In this document: one piece after another, positions 42,351 through 52,182 of the stretch
Layout of the letters: each line of letters opens with the position of its first letter
Position numbering within the stretch: position 1 is the stretch's first letter
DNA from: Salinivirga cyanobacteriivorans
GTDB taxonomy: Bacteria; Bacteroidota; Bacteroidia; Bacteroidales; Salinivirgaceae
NCBI RefSeq assembly: GCF_001443605.1
Contig: NZ_CP013118.1
Location: forward strand, 248,001 to 312,000
Direction of reading: 5' to 3'
Length of the DNA stretch: 64,000 bases
The notes under the pieces: model-generated
Database searches by the model: none
What the model saw: the letters and a program-made list of their open reading frames with translations, nothing else
What the model was told of the DNA's origin: nothing
Translations under genes and position numbers: made by a program

Positions 42351-44999
42351 TTACTGGTTATTATTCTCTAATCTATCTATTTGATTTTTAAGATACTGTT
42401 TCACATCTTCACGCAACTTTGCAATATCATCCCACCAGAGTATCTTGTATTTATAGCCCCGGTTCTGATAACCGCCCATTTGCTGTAAGTATTCCAACTC
42501 CACCAAATCGTTAATATACCGTTGTAACTGGCTTTTACTGATATTCAAAGCATGTCGGATTTCCCGCTGCATAAATTCGTATTGTTCGGGGTTGGATTTG
42601 GTTTTAATGTGGTTTTTCAGTTCTTCGTAAAACTGTCTGAGTGAGCCGTCCAGCTCGTCAACTTTTAAAAATATACTATCGAACATGATTTCATTGGCGG
42701 TCAGTAAATCTTCGGTTTCGGTAATGATTCGCCCTTGTGCATCCCTTTTTCTTTGGTACTGATTTATGATGGTTACTTGTTTTACGAAGGCTAAGTACAG
42801 TTCATTCAACCGCCTTATTTTATGGGCTTTTTCGGGTAAATGGATTTGATAAGCAAAAGGATTTACCACTTTGCAAGGCTTCAACATTCTAACAATATTT
42901 TGCAGTAGTTCCGTTGCTTCCTTTTCCTTCTCTGCATCAATCAGCCCTGCAGCTTTTTGTTTCTGATAATCCATAATTCGCTTAGTCTGCTCACCGCTCT
43001 CATCCACCGCAATAATAAAAAGCCTACTCATATTATCCTCATAGATTGCCCCGTGTGTAGTGGCACATATACTTGCCATTGGACCTCTTACTATTCGTTG
43101 GGCACTGCGGATATTTCCGTTTTCATCTTTCTGACTGGTGGAGCTGCTTAGTTGGTTGTTGCTAATCAGTTCACGCCATGCAAAAAGGGCTTCTTCTTTA
43201 AGTCCGTCAATATCTTCTAAACAAATGAGTTTGTTTTTAAAGAAAAACTCATCGTAGTTGTAAAAGCTATTTTCGGTTACTCTGGTAAACTTCACCACTC
43301 TTTCCGATGGCATTAATGCAGCTATCTTAGAAAGTAAATGAGTTTTACCACTTCCTGAACTTCCTTGTATTAAAGCGTGCAGGGTATCTTTCATTTTGTG
43401 GCTACTGGCGATAACGAATAAAAATATCCGGTTGTTTTCTTCGCCAACTATGCCACTTTTTCCGATTAGGTCGTTTAGTTCCTGGATTAAATTTTCTTTC
43501 TGCAGAAAAGCTTTGGTTTGTGCTTGCTCTGCAAGTGTTAAAGGCTTGTCGTTATTGCTTTGATCTTCGTAGCCTTGGCGAAGAAGATGTTTCTCTCTGT
43601 ATTCTTCCAACAGGTCGGTTAATTGTGATAGGTCGTTTTCTACTAAATCGCTCCTGAGTTCCAGTTTCTCGCTTGCTTCTCTTGCTTCTTTCCTTGTTTG
43701 CTTTTCTTCGTATAAATTTAATCGGCAGCGGTATTTTATGGCGGTTTCCAAGTGCTGCACGTCAAGGCTTACCAGCATGCGGTCGAAGGTTTTCGGCAGG
43801 CTGCCTTTGATGATGTAGCGGGCGGTGGGGGTTTCGTGGATGATTTTGTTTGGTTGGTTGGTATCTAAAGGAGAAAGATTGAGCTGTTGAGACGCACTGC
43901 AGTGCGTCTTTACTTCGGTAGTGGCTTCCTTTGGAGACGCATGGCAATGCGTCTGTACATTGGTAGTGGCGGCTTTCTTTGGAGACGCATGGCACTGTGT
44001 CCGGCTTCCGACGGATTGCGTCTGTACGACAGGCTGTCGTTCTTCGATTAATTGCAGTATTGCTTCCTTGCCGTAGTTTACAAAGAGGCTGTTGATGTCT
44101 TCGCCGTCGGGGGTGGGTACGCTTGTTACTTCGACTCCGCTCAGTAACTCTTGTACGTTCTCTGTATTTTTTATTACGCCTTCACGTCCAGCATTGTCTC
44201 CATCAAAGAAAAATATTATCTCCTGCTTCTCAACTCCGCTCGAAGACCATTCTGCAATGGCTGCTTTGTGTTCGGCCGTTAGGCCGTTGGTGCCGTAGGC
44301 GGCTAATACGGAGACGCTCTGCAAAGTGTCTGTACATTGCAGCAGTGAAGCTGCATCTATTATGGCTTCGGTGATGATTAAAGTTTCTGTATTTGTGTCT
44401 GGATAGCCCGGATAAAGCCCTTTGCGGTTTTCGGTGTAGTAGTGTTTGCCAAATTCTACGTTATGGCCATTGCTCTCCGCTATTCTTCTGCCGTACAGGC
44501 TTACAATGTTTCCGTTTTTGTCTTTCAGTGGGAAGGTGATGCACTGTTTGAGTTTTTTCCAGTTTACACCGCTATTGTAGCCAACTTCTTGTAATTGTTC
44601 TAAGCAGCGGTTTCTCAAATATTCTTGTGCTTTGGGGCTGCGTGGGAGGCCTTCTTTTTGCCTGTTAAATAGCTCGGCAAAGTTTTCAGCCTCCGCAGCC
44701 CGCTTGGATGCAATCCCCATTACATCGGTATTATTGGTTTGTTCTCCTGCCAGTTCTGCAGCTTTTTTCAATGCTTCGTGTTTGCTGCAATTTTCTTTGT
44801 CCTGGATAAACTGTATCACATCGCCGGTTTTGCCGCAACCAAAGCAGTTGTATGTGTTGGTTTCTGTATAAATCTTGCAGCTGGGTTTATCGTCCTTATG
44901 GAACGGGCATTTGATATGGTCGTTCTTATCCGGTTTAATGCCGTAATGCGCCAAAACGCTCATTATAGGCAGCTGTTTTTTGATGTCGGGGATTTGCAT
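42351..44999 (-). CDS. CHC2/Toprim primase-ATPase (copy 3, intact)
   Basis: I start at the ATG at 44999 (MQIPDIKKQLPIMSVLAHYG), conserved in the other copies; a longer frame to 45095 would run through the promoter. Domains: CHC2 finger (about residues 28-62), Toprim-like region (about 200-320, EIIFFFDGDNAG), a linker with REP-like inserts, ATPase with Walker A GSSGSGKTHL and CLEDIDG, and a winged-helix-like C-terminus (EFMQREIRHALNISKSQLQR). Probably primes and helps replicate the excised element. The ATPase half differs markedly from the other copies; the last 130 residues match copy 2. Confidence 0.92.
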   Translation of the reverse strand: MQIPDIKKQLPIMSVLAHYGIKPDKNDHIKCPFHKDDKPSCKIYTETNTYNCFGCGKTGDVIQFIQDKENCSKHEALKKAAELAGEQTNNTDVMGIASKRAAEAENFAELFNRQKEGLPRSPKAQEYLRNRCLEQLQEVGYNSGVNWKKLKQCITFPLKDKNGNIVSLYGRRIAESNGHNVEFGKHYYTENRKGLYPGYPDTNTETLIITEAIIDAASLLQCTDTLQSVSVLAAYGTNGLTAEHKAAIAEWSSSGVEKQEIIFFFDGDNAGREGVIKNTENVQELLSGVEVTSVPTPDGEDINSLFVNYGKEAILQLIEERQPVVQTQSVGSRTQCHASPKKAATTNVQTHCHASPKEATTEVKTHCSASQQLNLSPLDTNQPNKIIHETPTARYIIKGSLPKTFDRMLVSLDVQHLETAIKYRCRLNLYEEKQTRKEAREASEKLELRSDLVENDLSQLTDLLEEYREKHLLRQGYEDQSNNDKPLTLAEQAQTKAFLQKENLIQELNDLIGKSGIVGEENNRIFLFVIASSHKMKDTLHALIQGSSGSGKTHLLSKIAALMPSERVVKFTRVTENSFYNYDEFFFKNKLICLEDIDGLKEEALFAWRELISNNQLSSSTSQKDENGNIRSAQRIVRGPMASICATTHGAIYEDNMSRLFIIAVDESGEQTKRIMDYQKQKAAGLIDAEKEKEATELLQNIVRMLKPCKVVNPFAYQIHLPEKAHKIRRLNELYLAFVKQVTIINQYQRKRDAQGRIITETEDLLTANEIMFDSIFLKVDELDGSLRQFYEELKNHIKTKSNPEQYEFMQREIRHALNISKSQLQRYINDLVELEYLQQMGGYQNRGYKYKILWWDDIAKLREDVKQYLKNQIDRLENNNQ
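43890..44020. repeat. REP-like palindromes inside primase coding sequence (copy 3)
   Basis: AGACGCACTGCAGTGCGTCT at 43890-43909 and AGACGCATGGCAATGCGTCT at 43935-43954, with a decayed third unit to about 44003. Same insert as copy 1, in frame. Further repeat-like inserts in this copy: CTTCGACTCCGCTCAGTAA near 44130 and GAGACGCTCTGCAAAGTGTC near 44312. Confidence 0.75.
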
Positions 45000-45024
45000 G
45001 TGAAAAAAGTTTAAAAATTTTCGT

Positions 45025-45114
45025 TTGTCAACTATTATTGACAAAAGTAGAACTTTATTTTCATAATGCAAGCAAGTATCCATTTCTATTGTCAAGCTAT
45101 TTTGCCTAAATTTG
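45025..45114. promoter_or_regulatory. Divergent primase/xre promoter-operator region (copy 3)
   Basis: Inverted repeat TTGTCAA-CTATTA-TTGACAA at 45025-45044 overlaps the primase -7 box TACTTTTG (complement of 45042-45049); a further half-site ATTGTCAA is at 45088-45095. The xre -7 box TAAATTTG is at 45107-45114, 37 bp before the ATG. The operator differs in sequence from those of the other copies. Confidence 0.68.
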
Positions 45115-45484
45115 CCCGAATAGCTCTATAATCATTGATTTTAGCCAACTATGTTAGACATCGGAAACAAAATAATACAACTCAGGAAGCAACACAACCT
45201 TTCTCAATCTGACCTGGCCAAGAAAATTGGCGCATCGCGCACGATTGTTGGAAACTACGAACGGAACACCAATACCCCGTCTATTGAAATATTGGTGAAA
45301 ATTGCCAAAGTCTTTAATGTTTCGGTAGATTACCTTGTGGGCGAAGGAAAACTCTCCACCTACGACAAAGAAGTGCTAAAACGCATCGAAGATATTGAAC
45401 AACTCGACCCCGAAACTCGCAATAAACTGGAGTTGCTACATTTGCCCGGACATATAGTTAAGCCTAAAGAACTAGATTTGCATT

Positions 45485-45805
45485 ATGAGTGTACGAAGAA
45501 AGAAGTATGACAAAGAATTTAAAAAAATGGCAGTAGAGCTTTGTCAGACACAGCAAAACAGGCCAAAAAAGGAAATTGCACAAGAGTTGGGCATTACAGA
45601 CAACATGTTAAACCGTTGGGTCAGGGAGCATGATAAATATGGAGATAACAGCTTTGCTGGACAAGGCAGGCCTGTGATGACCGACAAGGAGAAAGAGCTG
45701 GCACAGCTTCGAAAAGAACTGCGGGAAACGCAAATAGAGCGCGATATCTTAAAAAAGGCAGTGAGCATTTTCTCCAAGGGCGACAGCAGAAATACGAATT
45801 CATAA
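45485..45805 (+). CDS. IS3-family OrfA (HTH subunit)
   Basis: 106 residues: an HTH (KEIAQELGITDNMLNRWVRE) and a C-terminal leucine-zipper-like helix (KELAQLRKELRETQIERDIL KKAV). A run TTAAAAAAG at 45749-45757 near its end is a candidate -1 slippage site to make the OrfAB fusion; orfB is in the -1 frame. Confidence 0.93.
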   Translation: MSVRRKKYDKEFKKMAVELCQTQQNRPKKEIAQELGITDNMLNRWVREHDKYGDNSFAGQGRPVMTDKEKELAQLRKELRETQIERDILKKAVSIFSKGDSRNTNS

Positions 45806-45807
45806 AC

Positions 45808-46662
45808 ATGTACCAGCAAGAATTTGCTGTTGAGAAAATGTGTAAAGTGCTGGGGGTGGCAAGAAGTAGTTACTATGCATGGTTAGAAAGGAAACCATCA
45901 GCGAGGGTCATGGAAACGATAAGGTTGATGAAAAAAATCGGAGAAATATATCATGATAATAAAGGGCGTTACGGGAGCCCAAAGATAACCGATGAGCTGA
46001 ATGAGCAGGGGTTTCAGGCATCGCGCCCGCGTATTGGCAGGATGATGAAGAAAATGGGGCTTCGGAGCATTACCCGCAAAAAGTACAGGGTAGCTACGAC
46101 GGATTCAAACCATGGGTTCCGGATAGCTGAAAACATCCTGAAAAGGGAGTTTTACCAGGAAGAGGTTTCTAAGGCATGGGTATCAGACATCACATACGTC
46201 CCCACGGCAGAAGGGTGGTTGTATTTGACCATCATCATGGACTTATTTGACCGTAAAATCGTGGGATGGTCGCTTTCAGAAGACTTAACCACTGAGGCTA
46301 CGATCATCCCGGCCTGGCAAATGGCCAAAACCAACCGGCCAGTAGCACCCGGGTTGATTTTTCACTCTGACAGGGGCGTGCAATATGCCGCAGATAGCTT
46401 TAGAAAAGAATTAAAAGGCAATGATGTGGTTCAAAGCATGAGCCGCAAGGGCAACTGTTGGGACAATGCAGTGGCCGAAAACTTCTTTAAAATCATCAAG
46501 TCCGAGATGATTTATCACTATGATTACCGCTCTGTAAAACAAGCAAAAAACGCAATTTTTGAGTTTATAGAAGTATGGTATAATCGAAAAAGAAAACATG
46601 CTTACCTGGGATATAAAACACCAGAAGCTTTTTCAAATTTTTTAAATATGAACGCGGCTTAA
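45808..46662 (+). CDS. IS3-family OrfB (DDE transposase)
   Basis: 284 residues from the ATG; the frame is open further back (RQQKYEFIN), as expected if made by frameshifting. HTH_21 region (GRYGSPKITDELNEQG), then rve core: WVSDITYVPTAEGWLYL, FHSDRGVQYAA, GNCWDNAVAENFFKIIKSE (D, D, E). Ends HAYLGYKTPEAFSNF. Confidence 0.95.
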   Translation: MYQQEFAVEKMCKVLGVARSSYYAWLERKPSARVMETIRLMKKIGEIYHDNKGRYGSPKITDELNEQGFQASRPRIGRMMKKMGLRSITRKKYRVATTDSNHGFRIAENILKREFYQEEVSKAWVSDITYVPTAEGWLYLTIIMDLFDRKIVGWSLSEDLTTEATIIPAWQMAKTNRPVAPGLIFHSDRGVQYAADSFRKELKGNDVVQSMSRKGNCWDNAVAENFFKIIKSEMIYHYDYRSVKQAKNAIFEFIEVWYNRKRKHAYLGYKTPEAFSNFLNMNAA

Positions 46663-46774
46663 TCTTTTGTCCATTTTTTTGTTGCAATTCCAAACTCTTC
46701 TTCTTGATCGACAACGTTATTCAAAACTTTAAAACCAAACAGGCCTTTAGGTAAAACTCTCAGCCTATTTTTTC

Positions 46775-46880
46775 TGCTGCTCAAGTAGTTAAAATAAAAG
46801 GCCCAAGCGGTACTTCGACCATGCTCAGCAACCAACGCTTGAACCATGCAGTATTTTAATGCTTACAACCTTGGACTAGT
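46775..46880. other. Conserved xre-immunity spacer
   Basis: Shares AAAAGGCCCAAGCGG and CTTACAACCTTGGACTAGTG with 58421-58485 (the spacer of copy 4). A repeat-like insert (CTTCGACCATGCTCAGCAACC) lies within it. Copies 1 and 2 lack these words. No gene seen. Confidence 0.45.
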
Positions 46881-46887
46881 GGGGGCC

Positions 46888-47934
46888 TTATTCGACCTCA
46901 ATATATTCCATATTTTCTTTCCAGTAGCGGTCTTTTTTTTCAAGAAATCTTGAATATAGCTCAAGTGCTTTATAAAAATCATTAATATTACTTATTATTA
47001 AATCACTACGTGTCATTGCTTGACTCATACTTTTAGGCAAATCAAAAATTGTCGCATTCTTTAACTCTTCGATTGTTTTACTTTCTGAAAATCGATAAAA
47101 ATTCATTGTTCGTATAAATAGTGCCAAATTTATTGGAAGTGATTCTAATGATGCAGAGGAAATATGTCTAGGATTACAAGTTTTATACTGATATTTAAGA
47201 AGTTCTTTAATTAACTTAATACCATAGTCACCATATTTGTGTGAATTAGATGCGACTCCAAAAACTTTATCGTGACAGCTTACAGAATTTACACTTATTA
47301 CGCTATCGGCATATTTCCGGTGAATTTTTTGAGCTTTTGGGTCATGCATAGCCAACATGATATAAAAATAACGACTTTTACGGCTATACCCACCTTTTTC
47401 CCAAAAGCCATGAATCGTCTTGTAAGATTGGGGATGTTTCAATTTTCTATGAAATTCCAAAGCTCCGTATGGAAGTTTTGCTCCGTTTTTATAATATTGC
47501 TGCTTTTCACGATTATAACTCTCTTGCCAAATGGTATCCCAGTATTGATATAACAAAACAGAATCATCAAGCACGCTATCAATTTTAACCTTCCTGTTAT
47601 TATCTTCAATCCAATTACCTACCCTACTTTTTACATATTTCTTGTTATTTGTAAAGCTTTCGTATGCACCTTTATTTCGATAATTAAAATACATCTCCTT
47701 ATCCAGCCATTTCATTACATGGGGTATAAGTTCCTCATTAAAATAACAGTCCTTAATATCTACTGAAGCATGCCTTATCTCGTGAAGTACATCAAAGGGA
47801 TGCTGATCCTGAAACAATTGGAGCAGACTATCAGAGTCCATATCATAAGTAGGTTTCCACTGTGCATGGCTTAAACCTGTCACCAATAAACTAAAAGCTA
47901 GTAATAATATTCTATTTTTATTCATCATCATCAT
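46888..47934 (-). CDS. Exported putative immunity protein for metzincin tip
   Basis: 348 residues with signal peptide (MNKNRILLLAFSLLVTGLSHAQ, after several alternative ATGs). Helical, Lys/Tyr-rich mature part; family not recognised. It overlaps the end of the metzincin tip by 17 nt. Contains FDVLHEIRHASVD, which is not a clean HExxH. The role is inferred from position. Confidence 0.7.
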   Translation of the reverse strand: MMMMNKNRILLLAFSLLVTGLSHAQWKPTYDMDSDSLLQLFQDQHPFDVLHEIRHASVDIKDCYFNEELIPHVMKWLDKEMYFNYRNKGAYESFTNNKKYVKSRVGNWIEDNNRKVKIDSVLDDSVLLYQYWDTIWQESYNREKQQYYKNGAKLPYGALEFHRKLKHPQSYKTIHGFWEKGGYSRKSRYFYIMLAMHDPKAQKIHRKYADSVISVNSVSCHDKVFGVASNSHKYGDYGIKLIKELLKYQYKTCNPRHISSASLESLPINLALFIRTMNFYRFSESKTIEELKNATIFDLPKSMSQAMTRSDLIISNINDFYKALELYSRFLEKKDRYWKENMEYIEVE

Positions 47935-49258
47935 GATTTAATTTCATATTCAGTAATTGAATTTTATACCAAGAATTTCTGACAGTAACATCATAATCCA
48001 TAAAATTATAATCTGATTGGCCTTGTGATTCATGTATTTTAAATGTGAAAGGAGAATCACCATCGTCATTAAATATTTCTGGAAATCCTAACCAATGGCC
48101 CAATTCATGTGCTACCACCTCATATTTACTTAGTATTGTATTAGGAGATAATTTCAACTGAATTCCTCCTTTCTGACCTCGTAGGTGTCCTGCTGGATCT
48201 GTACCCCCTTGAATATTACTTACGAAGTATACATCATCACTAGATTCAGTTGTGGGAATAGGAAAGGCTTGATCATATTTTTCATGAATAAAAACAGATA
48301 GTATAAATTCTTTGTCCTTTCCCTCAAAAAAACTCTTATTATAGTTACTTGTTAATTGTGATATAATGACTGAAATATTTAGAAATAATTGATTCAAAGA
48401 GTTAGTGTTTAAATAAGTTTCAAGCTCACTCAACGGCAATTCAGGATAATCAGTTTCATCAGCACATTTAACATAAACCAATTTAATTTCCTTAGAAACC
48501 TTCTCTTTGCAGTAATACTCTATTGCTCCCACTGTTTGGTCAATTGAAGGAATGTAAGCGTTTATAAGTAAACTTTCATCGCCTATAATTTTTTCTGCTC
48601 GTATGTCTATTTCATTTAAATCAGCAAGTTGCTCAGCATTATATTCGAGCTCATCATCAGTATTATTAAAAAAGATTTTTTCCAGTTGATTGGGGACTAT
48701 TTGAAGTTTAAAGTTACGGTCATCTTTTGCATAGTTAGGAAAGTTTTCGATACTAACTTTGATATTTGCAGATTGATTTTTGTTTAACCCTAAAACAGGT
48801 ATGTAATATTCTTCATCTGTCCATGGAAATTGTAGTGTTTCATAACTACCGTAATCCTGTAAACTTGGCACCTCACCCCTGTCAAAAAAGAACCTGCCTG
48901 CATATTGGGTGTTATTTGGCCTATCAAATTTTACAATAGGCGGATCATAGAAGCGTAAGACAAGTTTTCCAATTTTTTTATCATCTTCATCATAAATGAA
49001 TATTTTGTGTTTTGTTTCTGGGAACTGTTGTTTATTAAGTGTAATGCTTATGGTATTGTTTTCCGCATTTCCTGTTCCTATATCTTCGTCATCCAATTTC
49101 CATGTAAAGTTTGGTATTTCATATTCTTCGTCTGTACTTATCAGTTCAACAGTCACTTCTTCATTTGTCCACATGGAAACAAATCGATCCCGGTTTTCAT
49201 ATTCATCATCCTTGATTATAAAACTGATAGGGGCATTTGCTATCTCCGCCTCCTCCAC
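47918..49258 (-). CDS. Displaced toxin tip: metzincin-type metallopeptidase
   Basis: Open in frame to the core at 49319 (WKYQWDFIHNPEGGWHIFEE); 49258 is an in-frame GTG. The tip starts with Ig-like beta sequence (about residues 10-120) and ends with a zinc site VVAHELGHWLGFPEIFNDDG and a Met-turn-like YNFMDYDVTVRNSW. HELGHWLGFPE fits HExxHxxGxx(E/D/H) of metzincins. Exported immunity partner. If the unit to the right excised, this tip would be rejoined to the head gene. Confidence 0.82.
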   Translation of the reverse strand: MEEAEIANAPISFIIKDDEYENRDRFVSMWTNEEVTVELISTDEEYEIPNFTWKLDDEDIGTGNAENNTISITLNKQQFPETKHKIFIYDEDDKKIGKLVLRFYDPPIVKFDRPNNTQYAGRFFFDRGEVPSLQDYGSYETLQFPWTDEEYYIPVLGLNKNQSANIKVSIENFPNYAKDDRNFKLQIVPNQLEKIFFNNTDDELEYNAEQLADLNEIDIRAEKIIGDESLLINAYIPSIDQTVGAIEYYCKEKVSKEIKLVYVKCADETDYPELPLSELETYLNTNSLNQLFLNISVIISQLTSNYNKSFFEGKDKEFILSVFIHEKYDQAFPIPTTESSDDVYFVSNIQGGTDPAGHLRGQKGGIQLKLSPNTILSKYEVVAHELGHWLGFPEIFNDDGDSPFTFKIHESQGQSDYNFMDYDVTVRNSWYKIQLLNMKLNHDDDE

Positions 49259-49306
49259 CTCTTCAAAAATGTGCCAGCCGCCTTCGGGGTTGTGGATAAA
49301 GTCCCA

Positions 49307-49319
49307 TTGGTATTTCCAA
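49307..49319. other. Putative attachment core (junction 3)
   Basis: TTGGTATTTCCAA; head-gene homology ends at 49319, terminal repeat starts GTGAGCAGG at 49320. The stub variant next to it is GGTTGTGGATAAAG. Confidence 0.7.
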
Positions 49320-49698
49320 GTGAGCAGGAAAACCCATCGTCAATGATGCTTTTATACATGCTTTTATCAAAGAACGTCGTGCGTTAAACACACTTTCAAA
49401 TATATAAAAATCGGCCATACTTTTTCTTTCAATTGAAAAGTTCAATTGAAGAAAAAAAAGACCACAGGTTTATTTTTTAAAAGAAAAACAAAAAAAAAGA
49501 AAGCCATACCACAAGGTAAGGCGAAAAGGGCTGTCAAGGCTGACGGCAAAAGAGTTTTACCATAAAAATCCATTTATTAAAACTGTTTTGCCGGAACTCG
49601 CCTTGGCCTTTACTGCCCTTGGAGCCGGCTTAAATTGGGCTTCCTTTTTTTGCTTTCCGGAAGTCAAAAATTCCTTTGTTTAAAGTCTTTAACCTGCT
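49320..49698. repeat. Element terminal repeat (LE-like, non-coding), copy 4
   Basis: Same as 36308-36686. Two TTCAATTGAA palindromes near 49430-49450. No gene seen. Confidence 0.75.
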
Positions 49699-49791
49699 TG
49701 TAATACGCAACTTTACATGTACAAATTTTCGCAATCTAAAATGTACATTTTAGGTTAATAAAAAAAGTCCCCATCTTATCATTTTGATAAT

Positions 49792-51366
49792 ATGAGGACT
49801 TATGAAAAAAAAGAAAAATTTTGTATGTGGTACAAAGTTAAAGAATTATCAGAAAATGGTTTCAATAAAAGCCAGATTTCAAGAGAAATTGGCATTGACC
49901 GCCGAACCGTAAAACGCTATTTAAGCATGGGTGAAGAAGATTTCCATGATTGGATACGCCAGGGAAAAAACCTGCCCCGAAAACTTGCAGCTTATGCAGA
50001 TTTCGTTAAAGATGAACTAAATGAGCATGCAGATTTGTCGGCAGCGCAAATTGAAGATCACTTGAAAGAAAAATACGCAGATGACCTGCCTGAAGTACAC
50101 AGTAAAACAGTGTATAATTTTGTGCAAATGATCCGTGAAAAGTACAATATTCCCAAACCAAGATCGGAGAGTCAACGGGACTTCGGCCAATTACCACAGA
50201 CGCCTTACGGACAAGAGGCTCAGGTCGATTTTGGCGAGACTTACATGCGCACTGTCGAAGGCAATCGACGAAAGGTTTATTTCTTTGCAATATTACTTTC
50301 CCGTTCACGGCATAAATTTGTTTATTTTCAAGAAAGGCCCTTCACTGCTACTGATGCGGTTTATGCTCATTTTCTTGCATTTGAGTTTTTTGGAGGCATC
50401 CCCCGAAAAATAATTTATGACCAGGACTGTGTTTTCATAAAAGATGAAAACCTTGGCGATTATAAGCTGACCCATGAGTTCAACAGTTTTGTACAAAACC
50501 AGCCATTTAAAGCTGTTTTTTGTCGGAAAGCTGACCCTCAAAGCAAGGGAAAGATCGAGAATGTGGTCGGTTATATAAAGAACAATTTTTTAAGGGGAAG
50601 GCCCTTCAGGGGCATCAGTTTACTCAATGAGGAAGGGCTGGCATGGCTTGCACGAACAGCAAATGCAAAAAAACATACCACTACCCACAAAGTGCCTTAT
50701 AAAGAATGGAAAATCGAAAAACAATATCTTTTACCTTACAAAAAACAGCAATTGTCACATGAACAAACATTACGGTCGCATACCGTAAGAAAAAACAATA
50801 CGGTTTTATTGCACAAAAACAGCTACCAGCTTCCCCTTGGCACATACAAAGGGCCTGGTTCAAAGGTACTTTATTCCATAAAAGAAGGGAAAGTATTCTT
50901 TTACCGATCCTCCGGGAATAACGGGTTGATCACAAGTTATGACCTGTGCATAGGTGAAGGGGAATACCTGCGCAACACGGACTTTAGGCGCGATAAATCA
51001 AAAACACTTCCACAGACTTATGCCGAAGCACTGGAAAGGTTGGGCAATACAGAGAAAGCCAAATTTTACCTTGAACTGATCAAAAGCGATAAGTCAAGAT
51101 ACTACCACGACAACCTGCGGGCAATAGCCAAAAAAATCACAGGCTTTACGCAACAGCATATCGATAAAGGCCTTGATTATTGCATGGAATGTCAATATTA
51201 CAATGCGAACAGTCTCTATCAGGCCATAATCCATATTGCAAACCAAGCAGAAAAGAACAGTAAAACGAAGGTAAACATAGAGCGCCCTCAAACCACTAAA
51301 TTTATGGAAAAAGCTACTATTAAGGCCAACACAAGCAACATTAATACTTACGAAAAACTATTTTAG
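49792..51366 (+). CDS. istA: IS21 transposase IstA (copy b)
   Basis: 524 residues. The loss of one A near 49810 puts an upstream ATG (MRTYEKKEKFCMWYKVKELS) in frame, so the protein gains a few N-terminal residues relative to copy a; the rest is the same apart from isolated substitutions (for example NTEKAKF for NTDKAKF). Catalytic D, D, E motifs are intact. Confidence 0.94.
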   Translation: MRTYEKKEKFCMWYKVKELSENGFNKSQISREIGIDRRTVKRYLSMGEEDFHDWIRQGKNLPRKLAAYADFVKDELNEHADLSAAQIEDHLKEKYADDLPEVHSKTVYNFVQMIREKYNIPKPRSESQRDFGQLPQTPYGQEAQVDFGETYMRTVEGNRRKVYFFAILLSRSRHKFVYFQERPFTATDAVYAHFLAFEFFGGIPRKIIYDQDCVFIKDENLGDYKLTHEFNSFVQNQPFKAVFCRKADPQSKGKIENVVGYIKNNFLRGRPFRGISLLNEEGLAWLARTANAKKHTTTHKVPYKEWKIEKQYLLPYKKQQLSHEQTLRSHTVRKNNTVLLHKNSYQLPLGTYKGPGSKVLYSIKEGKVFFYRSSGNNGLITSYDLCIGEGEYLRNTDFRRDKSKTLPQTYAEALERLGNTEKAKFYLELIKSDKSRYYHDNLRAIAKKITGFTQQHIDKGLDYCMECQYYNANSLYQAIIHIANQAEKNSKTKVNIERPQTTKFMEKATIKANTSNINTYEKLF

Positions 51367-51368
51367 CC

Positions 51369-52127
51369 ATGGAACAAATCAAACAAATCAAGCAATACGC
51401 CGACAAACTCAGGCTGACCAAACTAAGAAACAACGCTGATAAAATGGTGCACCAGGCACAGATCGACAGCCCTTCTTATCTGGAATATACCCATGAACTC
51501 CTTTATCAGGAAATCTTACAACGCCGAAAAAACGATTACGAAAGAAGGTTGAAAATGGCGCGCCTTCCTAAATCTCACGACCTTGATCAATATGACTTTA
51601 ACTTTGCCAATGGCATTACCAGGCCACAATTAAAAGAGCTAAGGGAATTATTGTGGATGGAGCAAAATTACAATGTCATCTTGATGGGTCCCTCAGGTAC
51701 AGGCAAAACTTTTTTGGCCGCTGGACTTATATATCAAGCAATCACATCGGGATATAAAGCATATTTTATGACCATGGAAGACATTATCAACACCATAAAA
51801 ATGAAGGAAATGGTATCATCTGCACTGGCCACTTACAATCGTCTTTTAAAAGCTCATTTGATAGCTATTGACGATATTATGCTTATGCCCATTAAAAAGC
51901 ATGAAGCCGTCGCTTTCTTTAACCTGATCAATCAACTACATGAACAGTGCTCCATAATTATTACCACCAATAAATCGCCTAAACAATGGGCGGAAACCCT
52001 CGATGATGAGGTATTAACATCTGCCTTGTTAGACAGGATACTTTACCGCTGTGAAGTAATCAAGCTATCAGGTAGTAGTTATCGCATGGAGAACAGGCAA
52101 ACCATATTTAAAGAGGAAAAATCATAA
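51369..52127 (+). CDS. istB: IS21 helper ATPase IstB (copy b)
   Basis: 252 residues, same protein as at 38358-39116: Walker A GPSGTGKTFLA and Walker B LIAIDDIMLM. Followed by the same 14-bp stem-loop (52133-52146 / 52169-52182). Confidence 0.95.
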   Translation: MEQIKQIKQYADKLRLTKLRNNADKMVHQAQIDSPSYLEYTHELLYQEILQRRKNDYERRLKMARLPKSHDLDQYDFNFANGITRPQLKELRELLWMEQNYNVILMGPSGTGKTFLAAGLIYQAITSGYKAYFMTMEDIINTIKMKEMVSSALATYNRLLKAHLIAIDDIMLMPIKKHEAVAFFNLINQLHEQCSIIITTNKSPKQWAETLDDEVLTSALLDRILYRCEVIKLSGSSYRMENRQTIFKEEKS

Positions 52128-52132
52128 CGCCC

Positions 52133-52182
52133 GGGTAATACCTTCGCCCTTTCGCTACGCTTCAGGGACGAAGGTATTACCC
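52133..52182 (+). terminator. Stem-loop after istB (copy b)
   Basis: Same 14-bp inverted repeat GGGTAATACCTTCG as after the first istB; no clear T-run. Confidence 0.55.

Larger units (their letters stand above)
45428..46692 (+). mobile_element. IS3-family insertion sequence
   Basis: 1265 bp with ends TGGAGTTGCTACA and TGTTGCAATTCCA (imperfect inverted repeats) and a 3-bp target duplication AAC at 45425-45427 and 46693-46695. Contains orfA and orfB. Confidence 0.92.
45151..46754 (+). pseudogene. XRE-family repressor interrupted by IS3-like element (copy 3)
   Basis: The first 92 residues (HTH: LRKQHNLSQSDLAKKIGASR, IVGNYERNTNTPSIE) are at 45151-45427. Removing the IS (45428-46692) and one AAC copy restores ETRNKLFFLIDNVIQNFKTK then QAFR and TAA at 46752-46754, matching the ends of the other repressors. 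As it stands the protein would end with IS-encoded residues (119 residues). The HTH is intact, so partial repression is possible. Confidence 0.9.
36308..49319. mobile_element. Proposed integrative element unit E3
   Basis: Terminal repeat, IS21-like element, non-coding block, DUF4160/DUF2442 pair, recombinases, primase, xre (broken by an IS3-like element), exported immunity gene and metzincin tip, ending at core 49307-49319. Boundaries inferred from homology breaks at both cores. Confidence 0.6.

Noticed and set aside
46659..46847. 62-residue minus-strand frame next to the IS3-like element
   Set aside because: It spans the IS end, the xre 3' part and a repeat; removal of the IS destroys it and restores xre.
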